64,000 nt of DNA from Halieaceae bacterium. GTDB taxonomy: Bacteria; Pseudomonadota; Gammaproteobacteria; Pseudomonadales; Halieaceae. The first letter of the stretch is position 1; each line of letters starts with the position of its first letter. Below the pieces are notes generated by a model, which saw only the letters and a list, made by a program, of their open reading frames with translations, was not told the DNA's origin and ran no database searches. Location of the stretch: contig CACOYM010000007.1 of assembly GCA_902631395.1 (NCBI GenBank), positions 55,371-119,370 of the forward strand, written 5' to 3'. This document shows positions 1 through 9,774 of the stretch, piece after piece. Made by a program: the position numbers and the translations under genes.

Positions 1-79
1 GCAAGACGGTCGGTTATTAATCAAAAGCGTTGGAGGTATCACCTTTTCCTGCAGTTTCGCGTATATTAGTGCGAACCTC

Positions 80-113
80 GACCGATCGGTCAGGCCCTCT
101 TGACCGATCGGTC
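80..113. promoter_or_regulatory. Tandem TetR-type operator palindromes
   Basis: Two identical 12-bp perfect palindromes, GACCGATCGGTC, lie at 80-91 and 102-113, 22 bp apart from start to start, so about two helical turns on the same DNA face. They sit 44 bp before the start of the TetR-family gene. TetR regulators commonly repress themselves from such sites. Autoregulation, and control of a divergent gene beyond the left edge, are inferred. Confidence 0.7.
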
Positions 114-157
114 GAGATCCTAATTGCCACTTATTAACCGTATGGAGCCATAAACAG

Positions 158-742
158 ATGCTAAATTCCGAGCAAATTGCTCCGAAAATACTTGTTGCCG
201 CGTTCAAATGCTACTCGGCTAGAGATTATCGGGCGACGAGTCTGTCGAAAATCGCTGAAACTGCCGGCACCACAAAGCAAGTTGTTTTGCATCACTTTAC
301 ATCGAAACAGCAGCTTTATTTTGAGGTGCTTAATACAGTACGAGAGCGGTTGATCGGTTGGTTGGATGAGGCAGAATCAACATCTTCGTCGACCAACGAA
401 CTATTAGGGAATTTCATCCTGAAATTGCTCGAGCCAGAGCGAGCGGAGACGCTGAGCGTGGCGTTGCGGGCAACCTCTGACCCAATAGTTATGGAGTTGG
501 GGATTAAAAATTGGCCGCTGCGTCCGTTTTTCGATAAGTTGCGAAAACTGACAACCAACGAGCAGACTCGCTCTAGTGAGACCGAGGAGAAGACCTTTGC
601 CCTTGTTTATGGGCTGCTGGGCAGTGTAGGGCTTTTTCTCGCAACCAGTGAGGTGCTATCGAGTATGTATGGAGATGTAACGTTACAGAACATCGCAAAG
701 TCCATGGAGCGGGAGTCCCGGCACCGTATAGCGTGGTTGTAG
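158..742 (+). CDS. TetR/AcrR family transcriptional regulator
   Basis: Predicted one-component repressor of 194 aa, the usual TetR size. The N-terminal helix-turn-helix is visible at about residues 12-55 (ILVAAF..., TSLSKIAETAGTTKQ, LHHFTSKQQLYFEV), the classic TetR_N pattern. The C-terminal ligand-binding half is divergent, so no inducer can be named. The start is the ATG at 158, with GGAG about 12 nt upstream. Two perfect palindromes upstream are its likely operator. It converges on infA with only 6 bp between stops. In Pseudomonas the neighbour of infA is clpA/clpS, so this regulator looks like a lineage-specific insertion next to a conserved block. Its target genes probably lie to the left of the window. 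Confidence 0.85.
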   Translation: MLNSEQIAPKILVAAFKCYSARDYRATSLSKIAETAGTTKQVVLHHFTSKQQLYFEVLNTVRERLIGWLDEAESTSSSTNELLGNFILKLLEPERAETLSVALRATSDPIVMELGIKNWPLRPFFDKLRKLTTNEQTRSSETEEKTFALVYGLLGSVGLFLATSEVLSSMYGDVTLQNIAKSMERESRHRIAWL

Positions 743-748
743 CAGCAA

Positions 749-967
749 TCAACGTTCTCGATACGTGATCCGCCCTTTAGTCAGATCGTAGGGTGTTAAC
801 TCGACTCTGACTTTGTCTCCGGTGAGTATACGGATGTAGTTCTTGCGCATTTTCCCAGAAATGTGAGCGGTAACGACATGTCCGTTTTCAAGTTTTACAC
901 GGAAGGTCGTGTTGGGAAGGGTATCGACGATTTCCCCTTCCATTTCGATCTGGTCTTCTTTCGCCAT
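749..967 (-). CDS. infA: Translation initiation factor IF-1
   Basis: 72-aa S1/OB-fold protein, exactly the family length, starting [19 protein letters not shown] and ending KGRITYRER as in other bacterial IF-1 proteins. It binds the 30S A site with IF-2 and IF-3 during initiation. ATG start at 967. It is the last gene of the minus-strand run trxB-aat-bpt-infA, 93 bp after bpt, so it may also have its own promoter in that gap. No clear terminator separates it from the convergent TetR gene. Confidence 0.97.
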   Translation of the reverse strand: MAKEDQIEMEGEIVDTLPNTTFRVKLENGHVVTAHISGKMRKNYIRILTGDKVRVELTPYDLTKGRITYRER

Positions 968-1060
968 TCAGGCAATCCTGTAAGTTTGAGAACGCGCGCA
1001 CTGTATCGGAAAGTCTATGGCGGGGAAACCCACCATTAACTTGGCGCTGGGCGGCGCGTT

Positions 1061-1828
1061 TTACTTGGGGTCGAGGAGCGACACTACTGCGGCCGTATCG
1101 GGCGCACCGGTTTGGGTCGTCTTGTGCTGCTGCCACTGACCGTCCACGAAAAGCTCCAGCGGGCTGAATCGCGATTTGTAGGACATCTTGCGACAGCCAT
1201 CGATCCAGTACCCTAAGTAAACAAAGGGCAGGGACATTCTCTGTGCTTCGCGGATTTGCAACAAAATCGCTTCGCTGCCCAAACTGCGGCGGGACTGGCC
1301 GGGGTCAAAGAAGCTGTATATCGCGGCAAGGCCATCGAGCATTTTGTCTGCTACGGTAATAGCGACGAGCTGATTTTCTTGATACAAACGGTAGTAGATT
1401 GCGCACCCCAATCCGTCATTCAAAAATGACTCATATTGCTCACGTTCAGGGGGATACATATCGCCGTCCGCATGACGGCTTTCAATATAGTAACAGTAGA
1501 GTTTGTAGGCCTCGTCATCGAGAATCGAATCCGATTTTTCAATTCGAAGGTCTGCATTGCGACGGCTTATGCGTTGCTGGGTGCGACTGGGCTGAAATTC
1601 ATACACGGGCACCCTCGAAGCAATACACGCATTACATCGTGCACAATGAGGACGATATACGTGGTCTCCGCTGCGACGAAAGCCGAGCAGGGACAGCTGT
1701 GTGTAGAGTTCCGCGCTGAGCTTCTGTCTAGGGTCAACGAACAGTGTTGTGGCTTCCTCGCCCTCAAGATAAGAACAACGATGCGGGAACGTCGTGTATA
1801 CCTTGATTTCTCGCAAAGATGCTGTCAA
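1061..1828 (-). CDS. bpt: Aspartate/glutamate leucyltransferase (Bpt)
   Basis: 255-aa aminoacyl-tRNA-protein transferase of the ATE/Bpt family. It attaches Leu from Leu-tRNA to proteins with N-terminal Asp or Glu, making N-degrons for ClpS/ClpAP. The conserved N-terminal block is present (HRCSYL, then a GFRRSGDHVYRPHC segment with C-x2-C cysteines in HCARCNAC), and the C-terminal YLGYWIDGCRKMSYK motif is intact. The start is TTG at 1828. It overlaps the aat stop by 4 bp (TTGA), which together with the family N-terminus (MTASLREIKVYTTFPH) fixes this start. Translational coupling to aat is likely. Specificity for Leu rather than Arg is inferred from the gammaproteobacterial context. Confidence 0.93.
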   Translation of the reverse strand: MTASLREIKVYTTFPHRCSYLEGEEATTLFVDPRQKLSAELYTQLSLLGFRRSGDHVYRPHCARCNACIASRVPVYEFQPSRTQQRISRRNADLRIEKSDSILDDEAYKLYCYYIESRHADGDMYPPEREQYESFLNDGLGCAIYYRLYQENQLVAITVADKMLDGLAAIYSFFDPGQSRRSLGSEAILLQIREAQRMSLPFVYLGYWIDGCRKMSYKSRFSPLELFVDGQWQQHKTTQTGAPDTAAVVSLLDPK

Positions 1829-2574
1829 AGCAACTGCTCCATTGATCGCAGGTCGAAACTACCGAGACGCTCGGGCAGGGTCCGGCGTCGCTCCGGGACT
1901 AGGCAAAGCGGATCTGAGAGAATCTCTTCCATTGTGACCTTTATAGCGTCACGCAGATGATTTTCAAAGTCCTTCCGCGGCATTGAGGTTGCACCTAGCG
2001 ACATAAGATGAGGGTTGTCGACCTGGCAATCAATGAGTTTTACCCCCCCTTGCGCACAAGCCCTGCTCAATGCGATGAACGCTACCTTTGAGGCATTACT
2101 TCGGAGCGAAAACATGGACTCGCCAAAAAACACCCGCCCAAGGAGGACGCCATACAAACCTCCTATCAATTGGTTGGCCTCATAGACCTCCACTGAATGC
2201 GCCACGCCCATCTTGTGAAGCACTTGATAGGCGGACCGCATCTCTTGCGTTATCCAGGTGCCGGTCGCTTCGCCATCTCTGGCGACGGTTGCGCAGTTCT
2301 GGATCACCTCACTGAACGCGGCGTCATACATTAGCGTCCAGTCAGACTGCCGCAGGAATTTGCTCATTGATCGGCTGACATGAATATTGCCTGTCTGTAA
2401 AACTAGGCGGGGGCAGGGTGTCCACCACAAGATTTCTTCATCATCGCTAAACCAAGGAAAAATACCTTGGGCGTAGGCACTCACCAGCGTGCCGGGAGCC
2501 AGATCACCCCCCATAGCCAACAGCCCGTTGGGGTCTCGCAGGGCGCGATCGGTTGGGGGGAAGGGGTTAATCAC
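1825..2574 (-). CDS. aat: Leucyl/phenylalanyl-tRNA-protein transferase
   Basis: 249-aa L/F-transferase that adds Leu or Phe to N-terminal Arg/Lys substrates for the N-degron pathway. Diagnostic stretches are DPNGLLAMGGDL near the N-terminus, YAQGIFPWFSDDEEILWW, GGLYGVLLGRVFFGESMFS and the LIDCQVDNPHLMSLGA segment. The frame stays open upstream through the 3' end of trxB, but that part has no family similarity. I place the start at GTG 2574 (MINPFPPTDRALRDPNG), 5 bp past the trxB stop. An ATT codon slightly upstream cannot be excluded. It overlaps bpt by 4 bp, so both N-degron transferases are co-translated. Confidence 0.9.
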   Translation of the reverse strand: MINPFPPTDRALRDPNGLLAMGGDLAPGTLVSAYAQGIFPWFSDDEEILWWTPCPRLVLQTGNIHVSRSMSKFLRQSDWTLMYDAAFSEVIQNCATVARDGEATGTWITQEMRSAYQVLHKMGVAHSVEVYEANQLIGGLYGVLLGRVFFGESMFSLRSNASKVAFIALSRACAQGGVKLIDCQVDNPHLMSLGATSMPRKDFENHLRDAIKVTMEEILSDPLCLVPERRRTLPERLGSFDLRSMEQLL

Positions 2575-2579
2575 ATTAA

Positions 2580-3710
<1,131 letters not shown>

Positions 3711-3744
3711 CTAGCATGGAGCTTTCTAGGGTTGGTTATAGAGC

Positions 3745-6090
3745 GTGGTAGAGAAAGGCAAGTCAGCTTCGGTTAAACCCGATAGCGTCGAGGCGCCGTA
3801 CGGTCGGCGGCGCTTACGAGACGTGCTCTTTATCGGCGTAGGAGCTGCCTGCCTCTTCGTTCTGATGGCCTTACTAACCTACAGCAGCAGTGACCCCGGG
3901 TGGTCTGCCAGTGGAACCGCTGCCGCAGTCTCTAATCTGGGTGGTAAGACCGGCGCATTTCTCGCCGATAGTTTTTTTTCTCTCGTCGGATCAACGGCCT
4001 ATCTAGTGCCTGTTTTGCTCGCTTATCGAGCGGTTTCTCTACTGCTGGCAGACGATGATGGGGTGCGTTTCGATTGGCAGCTTCTGGGGTTCCGCGGGCT
4101 TGGTTTGTTACTGCTACTAATATCGGCCACGGCATTGCAGACATTGAATGATGGGGGAGGCACGGAGCTGCCACAGGGTGCGGGGGGCATCCTTGGCTTT
4201 GAGATTGCCAAAGGATTTGGCCAGGCTTTTAATCCAGTGGGAGCGCGTTTGGTCCTGGTGGCGCTGTTCTTGCTTGGATTGACCGTATTTGCCGATATCA
4301 GTTGGCTTAAGGTCATTGACTGGTTGGGGCAAAAAGTTATCGACTGCAGTCAAACCCTGTGGCGGCACGGCCTACTGCGCCTGGATAAAATGCGCGATCG
4401 CAGAGAGAGGGAAAAGCAGCTTGCCAGCCGTAAGGTACAGATTGAGCGGCACGTGGCCAAGGAAAAGAAGCGCGTGCCGCCAAAAATTAAGCCTCCCAAG
4501 CCTGCACAGATGCCAGGGAAAAAGGTTGAGCGAGAGCAGCAAAAACCACTGTTTGATATTCCCGTGTCGGGGGAGGTGCCGGCGCTCGACTTGCTTGATG
4601 CACCATCCGATTCCAGCCAAAGAGGCTATTCGGCGGACGAATTGGAGTCACTATCACGATTGCTGGAGTTAAAGCTAAAGGATTTTGGTGTGGTGGCCGA
4701 GGTGGTGGCGGTATACCCTGGACCGGTTGTGACGCGCTTTGAAATCCAGCCGGCAGCAGGTGTTAAAGTTTCAAGAATATCAAATTTAGCCAAGGACTTA
4801 GCACGCTCTTTAGCTGTTATTTCTGTACGAGTTGTTGAAGTCATTCCGGGCAAGAGTGTGGTGGGTATTGAAATTCCCAACGCAGACCGGCAGACCGTGA
4901 ATTTTCGGGATGTACTGGCATCCAAGACCTTTGATGACTCTAAATCCGTGCTCACGCTCGCACTCGGTCACGATATTGCCGGCGCACCAGTCGTTGCTGA
5001 TTTGAGCAAAATGCCCCATTGCCTCGTCGCCGGTACGACCGGCTCGGGCAAGTCGGTGGGGGTGAACTGCATGTTGGTCAGCCTGCTTTACAAGGCGACA
5101 CCGGCCGATGTGCGTATGATCCTTGTCGATCCCAAAATGCTAGAGCTATCTGTATATGACGGTATTCCGCATCTCCTCACGCCGGTTATTACCGACATGA
5201 AAGATGCAGCAGACGGGTTGCGATGGTGTGTGGCGGAGATGGAGCGCCGCTATAAGTTAATGTCGTTACTGGGAGTCAGAAATCTGCAGGGTTACAACCG
5301 CAAGGTACTCGACGCAGAAAAGGGAGGCAAGGCGATTCCCGACCCTATGTGGAAACCAGATCCTGCTCTTGAACTTTCGGAGGAGGAGCAGGTCCACCCG
5401 ACGCTAGAAAAGCTGCCGAACATTGTCGTCGTTATCGATGAGTTCGCTGACATGATGATGATAGTCGGCAAAAAGGTTGAAGAACTCATTGCCCGTATTG
5501 CGCAAAAAGCCCGCGCCGCGGGGATTCATCTGATTCTGGCGACTCAACGTCCCTCGGTTGACGTGATTACTGGCTTGATCAAAGCGAACATACCCTCCCG
5601 GATCGCGTTTTCAGTCAGCTCCCGCGTAGATTCAAGAACTATTTTGGATCAGGGTGGTGCGGACCAGTTGCTAGGCTATGGAGACATGCTCTATTTGCCC
5701 GCTGGATCCAGCGTTCCAGTTCGCGTGCACGGCGCTTTCTGCTCTGACGATGAGGTGCATCGAGTCGTAGCAGACTGGAAACGGCGGGGTGATCCTCAAT
5801 ATCTGGAAGGCTTACTGGACGAGGGCGAACAGACGCCGGTTACCGCCAACGAAATTCAATTGGCTGCTGCTGGCCAGAATGACCCTGAATCTGATGCGTT
5901 ATATGACGAGGCTGTCGATTATGTGTGCCGGAGCCGCAGAGCGTCGATTTCGTCAGTGCAACGTAAACTTCGCATTGGATATAATCGAGCCGCGAGACTG
6001 ATTGAGGCCATGGAAGCAGCCGGCTTGGTATCGGAGATGGGCAGCAACGGGCAGAGAGAGGTCATGGCACCTTCGCCACGGGAGGACTGA
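3745..6090 (+). CDS. ftsK: DNA translocase FtsK
   Basis: 781-aa septal DNA translocase that pumps chromosome dimers and termini and activates XerCD at division. The N-terminal half holds about four membrane segments (roughly residues 28-190), followed by a charged, Lys-rich linker of only about 100 aa. This makes it short compared with E. coli FtsK (over 1300 aa) but similar to other compact homologues. The motor domain has Walker [11 protein letters not shown] and Walker [14 protein letters not shown]. The C-terminal gamma winged helix ([19 protein letters not shown]), which reads KOPS and contacts XerD, is present. GTG start at 3745. lolA begins at the base after its stop codon. Confidence 0.95.
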   Translation: MVEKGKSASVKPDSVEAPYGRRRLRDVLFIGVGAACLFVLMALLTYSSSDPGWSASGTAAAVSNLGGKTGAFLADSFFSLVGSTAYLVPVLLAYRAVSLLLADDDGVRFDWQLLGFRGLGLLLLLISATALQTLNDGGGTELPQGAGGILGFEIAKGFGQAFNPVGARLVLVALFLLGLTVFADISWLKVIDWLGQKVIDCSQTLWRHGLLRLDKMRDRREREKQLASRKVQIERHVAKEKKRVPPKIKPPKPAQMPGKKVEREQQKPLFDIPVSGEVPALDLLDAPSDSSQRGYSADELESLSRLLELKLKDFGVVAEVVAVYPGPVVTRFEIQPAAGVKVSRISNLAKDLARSLAVISVRVVEVIPGKSVVGIEIPNADRQTVNFRDVLASKTFDDSKSVLTLALGHDIAGAPVVADLSKMPHCLVAGTTGSGKSVGVNCMLVSLLYKATPADVRMILVDPKMLELSVYDGIPHLLTPVITDMKDAADGLRWCVAEMERRYKLMSLLGVRNLQGYNRKVLDAEKGGKAIPDPMWKPDPALELSEEEQVHPTLEKLPNIVVVIDEFADMMMIVGKKVEELIARIAQKARAAGIHLILATQRPSVDVITGLIKANIPSRIAFSVSSRVDSRTILDQGGADQLLGYGDMLYLPAGSSVPVRVHGAFCSDDEVHRVVADWKRRGDPQYLEGLLDEGEQTPVTANEIQLAAAGQNDPESDALYDEAVDYVCRSRRASISSVQRKLRIGYNRAARLIEAMEAAGLVSEMGSNGQREVMAPSPRED

Positions 6091-6663
6091 ATGCGCTCGT
6101 TACGCCTCTTGTCGCTCAGTGCGTGTCTCATGAGTGCCGCGTCAGCTGCTGATCCACTGGACCAACTATCGACTAGAGAGTCGCTTTCGGGCAGTTTTAT
6201 TCAATCCATCGTCAGCCCAGAGGGTGCAGAGCTAGAGCGTGCAGAGGGGCAATTTCGATTGCTGCGGCCTCATTATTTTTGGTGGGAAATTGAGCGACCG
6301 GATCAGCAGTTACTGATTTCTATAAACGGGCAGCTTACCCAGATTGACTGGGATCTCGAGGTGGTATCGCGAAGACATCTCTCACCCCAGGACCGCATGG
6401 TGCTTCAGTTGTTATTTGCGTCGAGGGAAGAATTAGAGACTGCCTTCAGTCTGGAGGTGCAGGAGCAGTTTGTTGTGCTGACTGCCTATGAGGAGGGCGC
6501 TCCGATAACGCGATTGTCGATAGAGCATCCGCCAGAAACCCAGCTATGGCGACTGTCTCTCACGGACAGGTCGGGACAAGAGATTCAGTTGATCTTGAAA
6601 GAGAGTTTCGATCGTCGCCTGAACCCCGCAGATTTCGCGATCCCCTCAACCGATTTTGACTGA
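6091..6663 (+). CDS. lolA: Outer-membrane lipoprotein carrier protein LolA
   Basis: 190-aa periplasmic chaperone that carries lipoproteins from LolCDE to LolB. A Sec signal peptide (MRSLRLLSLSACLMSAASA, cut near residue 19-20) is followed by the LolA signature region: SGSFIQSIVSPEG, then LLRPHYFWWEIERPDQQLL. The size and the ftsK-lolA-rarA order match the family. ATG directly follows the ftsK TGA, and a GGGAGGA Shine-Dalgarno lies in the ftsK 3' end, so it is operonic with ftsK. Its stop overlaps the possible TTG start of rarA. Confidence 0.93.
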   Translation: MRSLRLLSLSACLMSAASAADPLDQLSTRESLSGSFIQSIVSPEGAELERAEGQFRLLRPHYFWWEIERPDQQLLISINGQLTQIDWDLEVVSRRHLSPQDRMVLQLLFASREELETAFSLEVQEQFVVLTAYEEGAPITRLSIEHPPETQLWRLSLTDRSGQEIQLILKESFDRRLNPADFAIPSTDFD

Positions 6664-6676
6664 CGCCATAATAAAT

Positions 6677-8008
6677 ATGCCGGAGAACGACTTATTTGCG
6701 CCTGAGCTTGCGCCGCAAGAGCCTCTGGCAGCGCGGATGCGACCGCAATGTCTTGATGACGTAGTAGGGCAGAGTCACCTTTTGGGCCCAGATCAGCCGC
6801 TGAGAAAAGCGATAGAGTCCTGTGACGGACTGCACTCTTTTCTACTTTGGGGCCCTCCCGGCGTCGGAAAGACCACCCTTGCTCGGCTCGTATCTGCTCA
6901 GAGCAACGCGCTTTTTCTGCAACTCTCCGCCGTGTTTGGGGGCGTAAAGGATATTCGGGCAGCCATTGAGAGGGCGTATGAGGCCGCTGCTCGAGGACGT
7001 CGTACGGTGTTATTTATCGACGAGGTCCATCGTTTTAATAAGAGTCAGCAGGACGCTTTTTTGCCGCACATAGAGGATGGTACCGTCTGCTTTATTGGCG
7101 CCACGACGGAGAATCCGTCATTTGAAGTCAACGGCGCGCTACTTTCCCGATTGCGGATCTATCACCTAAAGGCGGTGTCGCAAGCCGACATCATCGCCTT
7201 ACTGGAGAGGACCCTAGCGCGCTGCTACCCGGACCACAGGTCCGCCGAGTCGTTTCTCGAAGGCATCGCCAATATTGCTGACGGCGACATACGACAATCA
7301 CTGAATCTCCTCGAGCTGTCTATCGGATTAGCGCAAGGTCGAGAACAGCCAGAAGTGCTCGATACGTCGTTACTGGATGACTTAGCGGAAACCGGAGCCA
7401 GGCGATTCGATAAAGGCGGTGATCAGTTCTATGACCAGATTAGTGCGCTCCATAAGTCCGTGAGGGGTTCGGATCCAGATGCCGCAATGTACTGGCTAGC
7501 GAGAATGCTTGATGGGGGCTGTGATCCACTATACATTGCGCGCCGGTGCATCCGTATGGCCTCAGAGGATATTGGCCTCGCGGATCCCAGAGCGCTGCAA
7601 CTTGCTCTGGACGCCACAGCCGTGCAGGAGCGTCTAGGGAGCCCAGAAGGCGAGCTGGCGATCGGGCAGGCGGTGGTGTATCTCGCCTGCGCCGCTAAAA
7701 GTAATGCCGTATATATGGCCTTTAAGAGGGCGATGGATACGGCTAAATCGTCTGGCTCCGCTGAGGTGCCGATGCAGCTTCGTAATGGAGTGACGAAGGC
7801 CATGCGCGCTGCAGAATATGGAGAAGACTATCGATATGCTCACGATGAGCCGGGCGGATTTGCCGCAGGTGCACGCTACTTTCCACAGGAAGTAAACCCT
7901 CAATTTTTCTACGAGCCGACGGATCGCGGACTTGAGCGCAACATACGAGAAAAACTCGAGCAGTTGCGGGCGCTAAATCATGCTGCCCAAGGGCAGCGGG
8001 ATTCATGA
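6677..8008 (+). CDS. rarA: Replication-associated recombination protein A (AAA+ ATPase)
   Basis: 443-aa RarA/MgsA, a clamp-loader-like AAA+ ATPase acting at stalled forks with SSB. Motifs: LAARMRP, Walker [12 protein letters not shown], Walker B FIDEVHRFNKSQQDAFLP, sensor GATTENPSFE, and the C-terminal MgsA domain including LISALHKSVRGSD-like ISALHKSVRGSDPDAA and YRYAHDEPGGFAAG. I use ATG 6677 (MPENDLFAPE). An in-frame TTG at 6656 would overlap lolA by 8 bp and add 7 residues, and neither start has a clear Shine-Dalgarno. In related genomes crcB follows; here only a decayed copy does. Confidence 0.94.
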   Translation: MPENDLFAPELAPQEPLAARMRPQCLDDVVGQSHLLGPDQPLRKAIESCDGLHSFLLWGPPGVGKTTLARLVSAQSNALFLQLSAVFGGVKDIRAAIERAYEAAARGRRTVLFIDEVHRFNKSQQDAFLPHIEDGTVCFIGATTENPSFEVNGALLSRLRIYHLKAVSQADIIALLERTLARCYPDHRSAESFLEGIANIADGDIRQSLNLLELSIGLAQGREQPEVLDTSLLDDLAETGARRFDKGGDQFYDQISALHKSVRGSDPDAAMYWLARMLDGGCDPLYIARRCIRMASEDIGLADPRALQLALDATAVQERLGSPEGELAIGQAVVYLACAAKSNAVYMAFKRAMDTAKSSGSAEVPMQLRNGVTKAMRAAEYGEDYRYAHDEPGGFAAGARYFPQEVNPQFFYEPTDRGLERNIREKLEQLRALNHAAQGQRDS

Positions 8009-8356
8009 AGCCAGCGTATTGAGTATCCCTTGCGCTGGACGCGCTGTCGACGTTGCATGTGGACTTTTTCTAACTAGTTGCCTGTCGCCGCTGAATTTTA
8101 CCCCGTGCACCTTTGTTGGGAACCTCGGTGGGTGCGCCACTATCGACGTGTTCTGGCTTTGCCGGCAGAGATGGACGCTTATATTGCGCGGAGCGCTTTC
8201 CTTGGTGCGGGCGGACTAGAAGGCTTCACCCTATTTTCAAGCTTTTCTCTTGAAGCGCTGCAGTCGGCGCAGAAACGCCGGTGGATTGCTGCTCGAGTCT
8301 ACCTAGTGTCCAGCAGATTGCCCCTCGCCGCGACAGTGCAGCCGAGTATTATTTGA
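8009..8356 (+). pseudogene. crcB: Decayed crcB (fluoride exporter) remnant
   Basis: No intact frame spans this interval, but two overlapping frames carry pieces of CrcB/Fluc. In one frame, about 8095-8150, FVGNLGGCATIDVF resembles the CrcB core xxVNLLGCxxIG. In a second frame, about 8196-8330, GGLEGFTLFSSFSLEAL followed by RRWIAARVYL matches the CrcB GGxTTFSTFSxE signature and its following helix. The likely original start, ATGAAGCC at 8005, overlaps the rarA stop and runs into TGA after five codons. rarA-crcB-serS is a standard gammaproteobacterial order, which supports the call. The changes could also be sequencing indels, although at least two disruptions are needed. Confidence 0.72.
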
Positions 8357-8446
8357 GCACGGACCTTCAGCTGACGGGGATATTCCCACACCTGCTTTGA
8401 AAAGTTTCGCGTTACACTCTGGCCGTCGAAAGAGGGTTGTCCCGAC

Positions 8447-9748
8447 ATGCTCGATATCAAAGCCATACGTCAAAATCCTGACGCCGTCTTTCTCGCGTTG
8501 AAGAAGCGAGGCATGGCATTCGATCTCGGTCGATTTCAGTCCTTAGACGCGCGACGCAAGAATGCCGTCATTCGTGCTCAGGCCCTGCGAGCTGAGCGCA
8601 AAGCAGCATCCAAACGTATCGGTGAACTAATTGCGGAGGGTAAAAGTCTAGACGAAGCCAAGGATGAGGTAGATAGCGTTCTGTCGCGCCTGGGTAGCGA
8701 CTTAGAGGCCGCTACCGTTGAGGCAGATACTGCCCAATCGGAACTGCATGCGCTGCTGCTTGAAACGCCAAACCTTCCCGATGACCGCGTCCCGGATGGA
8801 GCGTCTGAGGACGATAATGTCGAAGTGCTGACGTGGGGAGAGCCGCAAAGTACTGAGTTTACGGCCAGGGACCACGTTGATCTCGGTCAGGCGCTCGCTC
8901 AGATGGATATGGACACGGCCAGTCGCATTGCGGGTTCGCGATTTTCATTGTTGTCCGATCAACTCGCGCTACTGCATCGCGCGCTGACGCAGTTCATGCT
9001 TGATCAACACACAGAACGGCATGGCTACCGTGAGGTCTACGTACCGTATATTGTGAACGAGACGTCGCTAACAGGCACTGGTCAACTACCGAAGTTTGCG
9101 GAGGACTTGTTCAGGCTTGAGGGTGAGCAGGGATACTACCTTGCGCCCACGGCCGAAGTGCCCGTGACGAACATCGCCCGTGACCGCATTTTCGACGCGG
9201 ATGAGCTCGGTAGCAGCGGGTTGCGCTTTGTAGCGCACACGCCTTGCTTCAGAAGTGAAGCAGGCAGCTATGGCCGCGATACGCGTGGACTCATCCGCCA
9301 GCACCAATTTGAAAAAGTCGAGTTAGTACAGCTCGTCCGGCCCGAGCAATCCGATGCCGCATTGGAGGCGTTGACAGGCCATGCGGAGGCTATTTTACGT
9401 GCGCTGCAGTTGCCTTATCGAAAAGTCATGCTCTGCGGCGGTGATCTCGGGTTTAGCTCAGCGATAACCTATGACCTCGAGGTTTGGCTGCCTGGCCAAT
9501 CTGCTTATCGAGAGATTAGTAGCTGCTCAAACTTTCGGGATTACCAGGCGCGCCGGCTGCAGGCGCGCTGGAGGAATCCTAAAACTGGAAAGCCGGAGCT
9601 GCTACATACGTTAAATGGTTCAGGATTGGCAGTCGGCAGGACCCTGGTGGCAGTCATGGAGAATGGTCAGCAAGCGGATGGGAGTATTCTATTGCCTGAG
9701 GCGATACGTCACTACATGCGTGGTGCAGAGAGTATAGCGGCTTATTAA
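8447..9748 (+). CDS. serS: Seryl-tRNA synthetase
   Basis: 433-aa class II aminoacyl-tRNA synthetase charging tRNA-Ser and tRNA-Sec. The N-terminal coiled-coil tRNA-binding arm covers about residues 25-110 (rich in Ala, Glu, Arg, Lys). The catalytic core has motif 2 ([21 protein letters not shown]) and motif 3 ([17 protein letters not shown]). Start [14 protein letters not shown] is canonical, with ATG at 8447 preceded by AGAGGG. It ends 26 bp before the convergent prc gene. In other genomes the siroheme gene cysG often follows serS; it is absent here. Confidence 0.96.
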   Translation: MLDIKAIRQNPDAVFLALKKRGMAFDLGRFQSLDARRKNAVIRAQALRAERKAASKRIGELIAEGKSLDEAKDEVDSVLSRLGSDLEAATVEADTAQSELHALLLETPNLPDDRVPDGASEDDNVEVLTWGEPQSTEFTARDHVDLGQALAQMDMDTASRIAGSRFSLLSDQLALLHRALTQFMLDQHTERHGYREVYVPYIVNETSLTGTGQLPKFAEDLFRLEGEQGYYLAPTAEVPVTNIARDRIFDADELGSSGLRFVAHTPCFRSEAGSYGRDTRGLIRQHQFEKVELVQLVRPEQSDAALEALTGHAEAILRALQLPYRKVMLCGGDLGFSSAITYDLEVWLPGQSAYREISSCSNFRDYQARRLQARWRNPKTGKPELLHTLNGSGLAVGRTLVAVMENGQQADGSILLPEAIRHYMRGAESIAAY

Positions 9749-9774
9749 GACCCGCGAGGTATGCGTCGATCAAC

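Noticed and set aside
1436..1960. 174-codon plus-strand open frame over bpt/aat
   Set aside because: It lies antisense to two clearly recognised genes and has no protein-like pattern.
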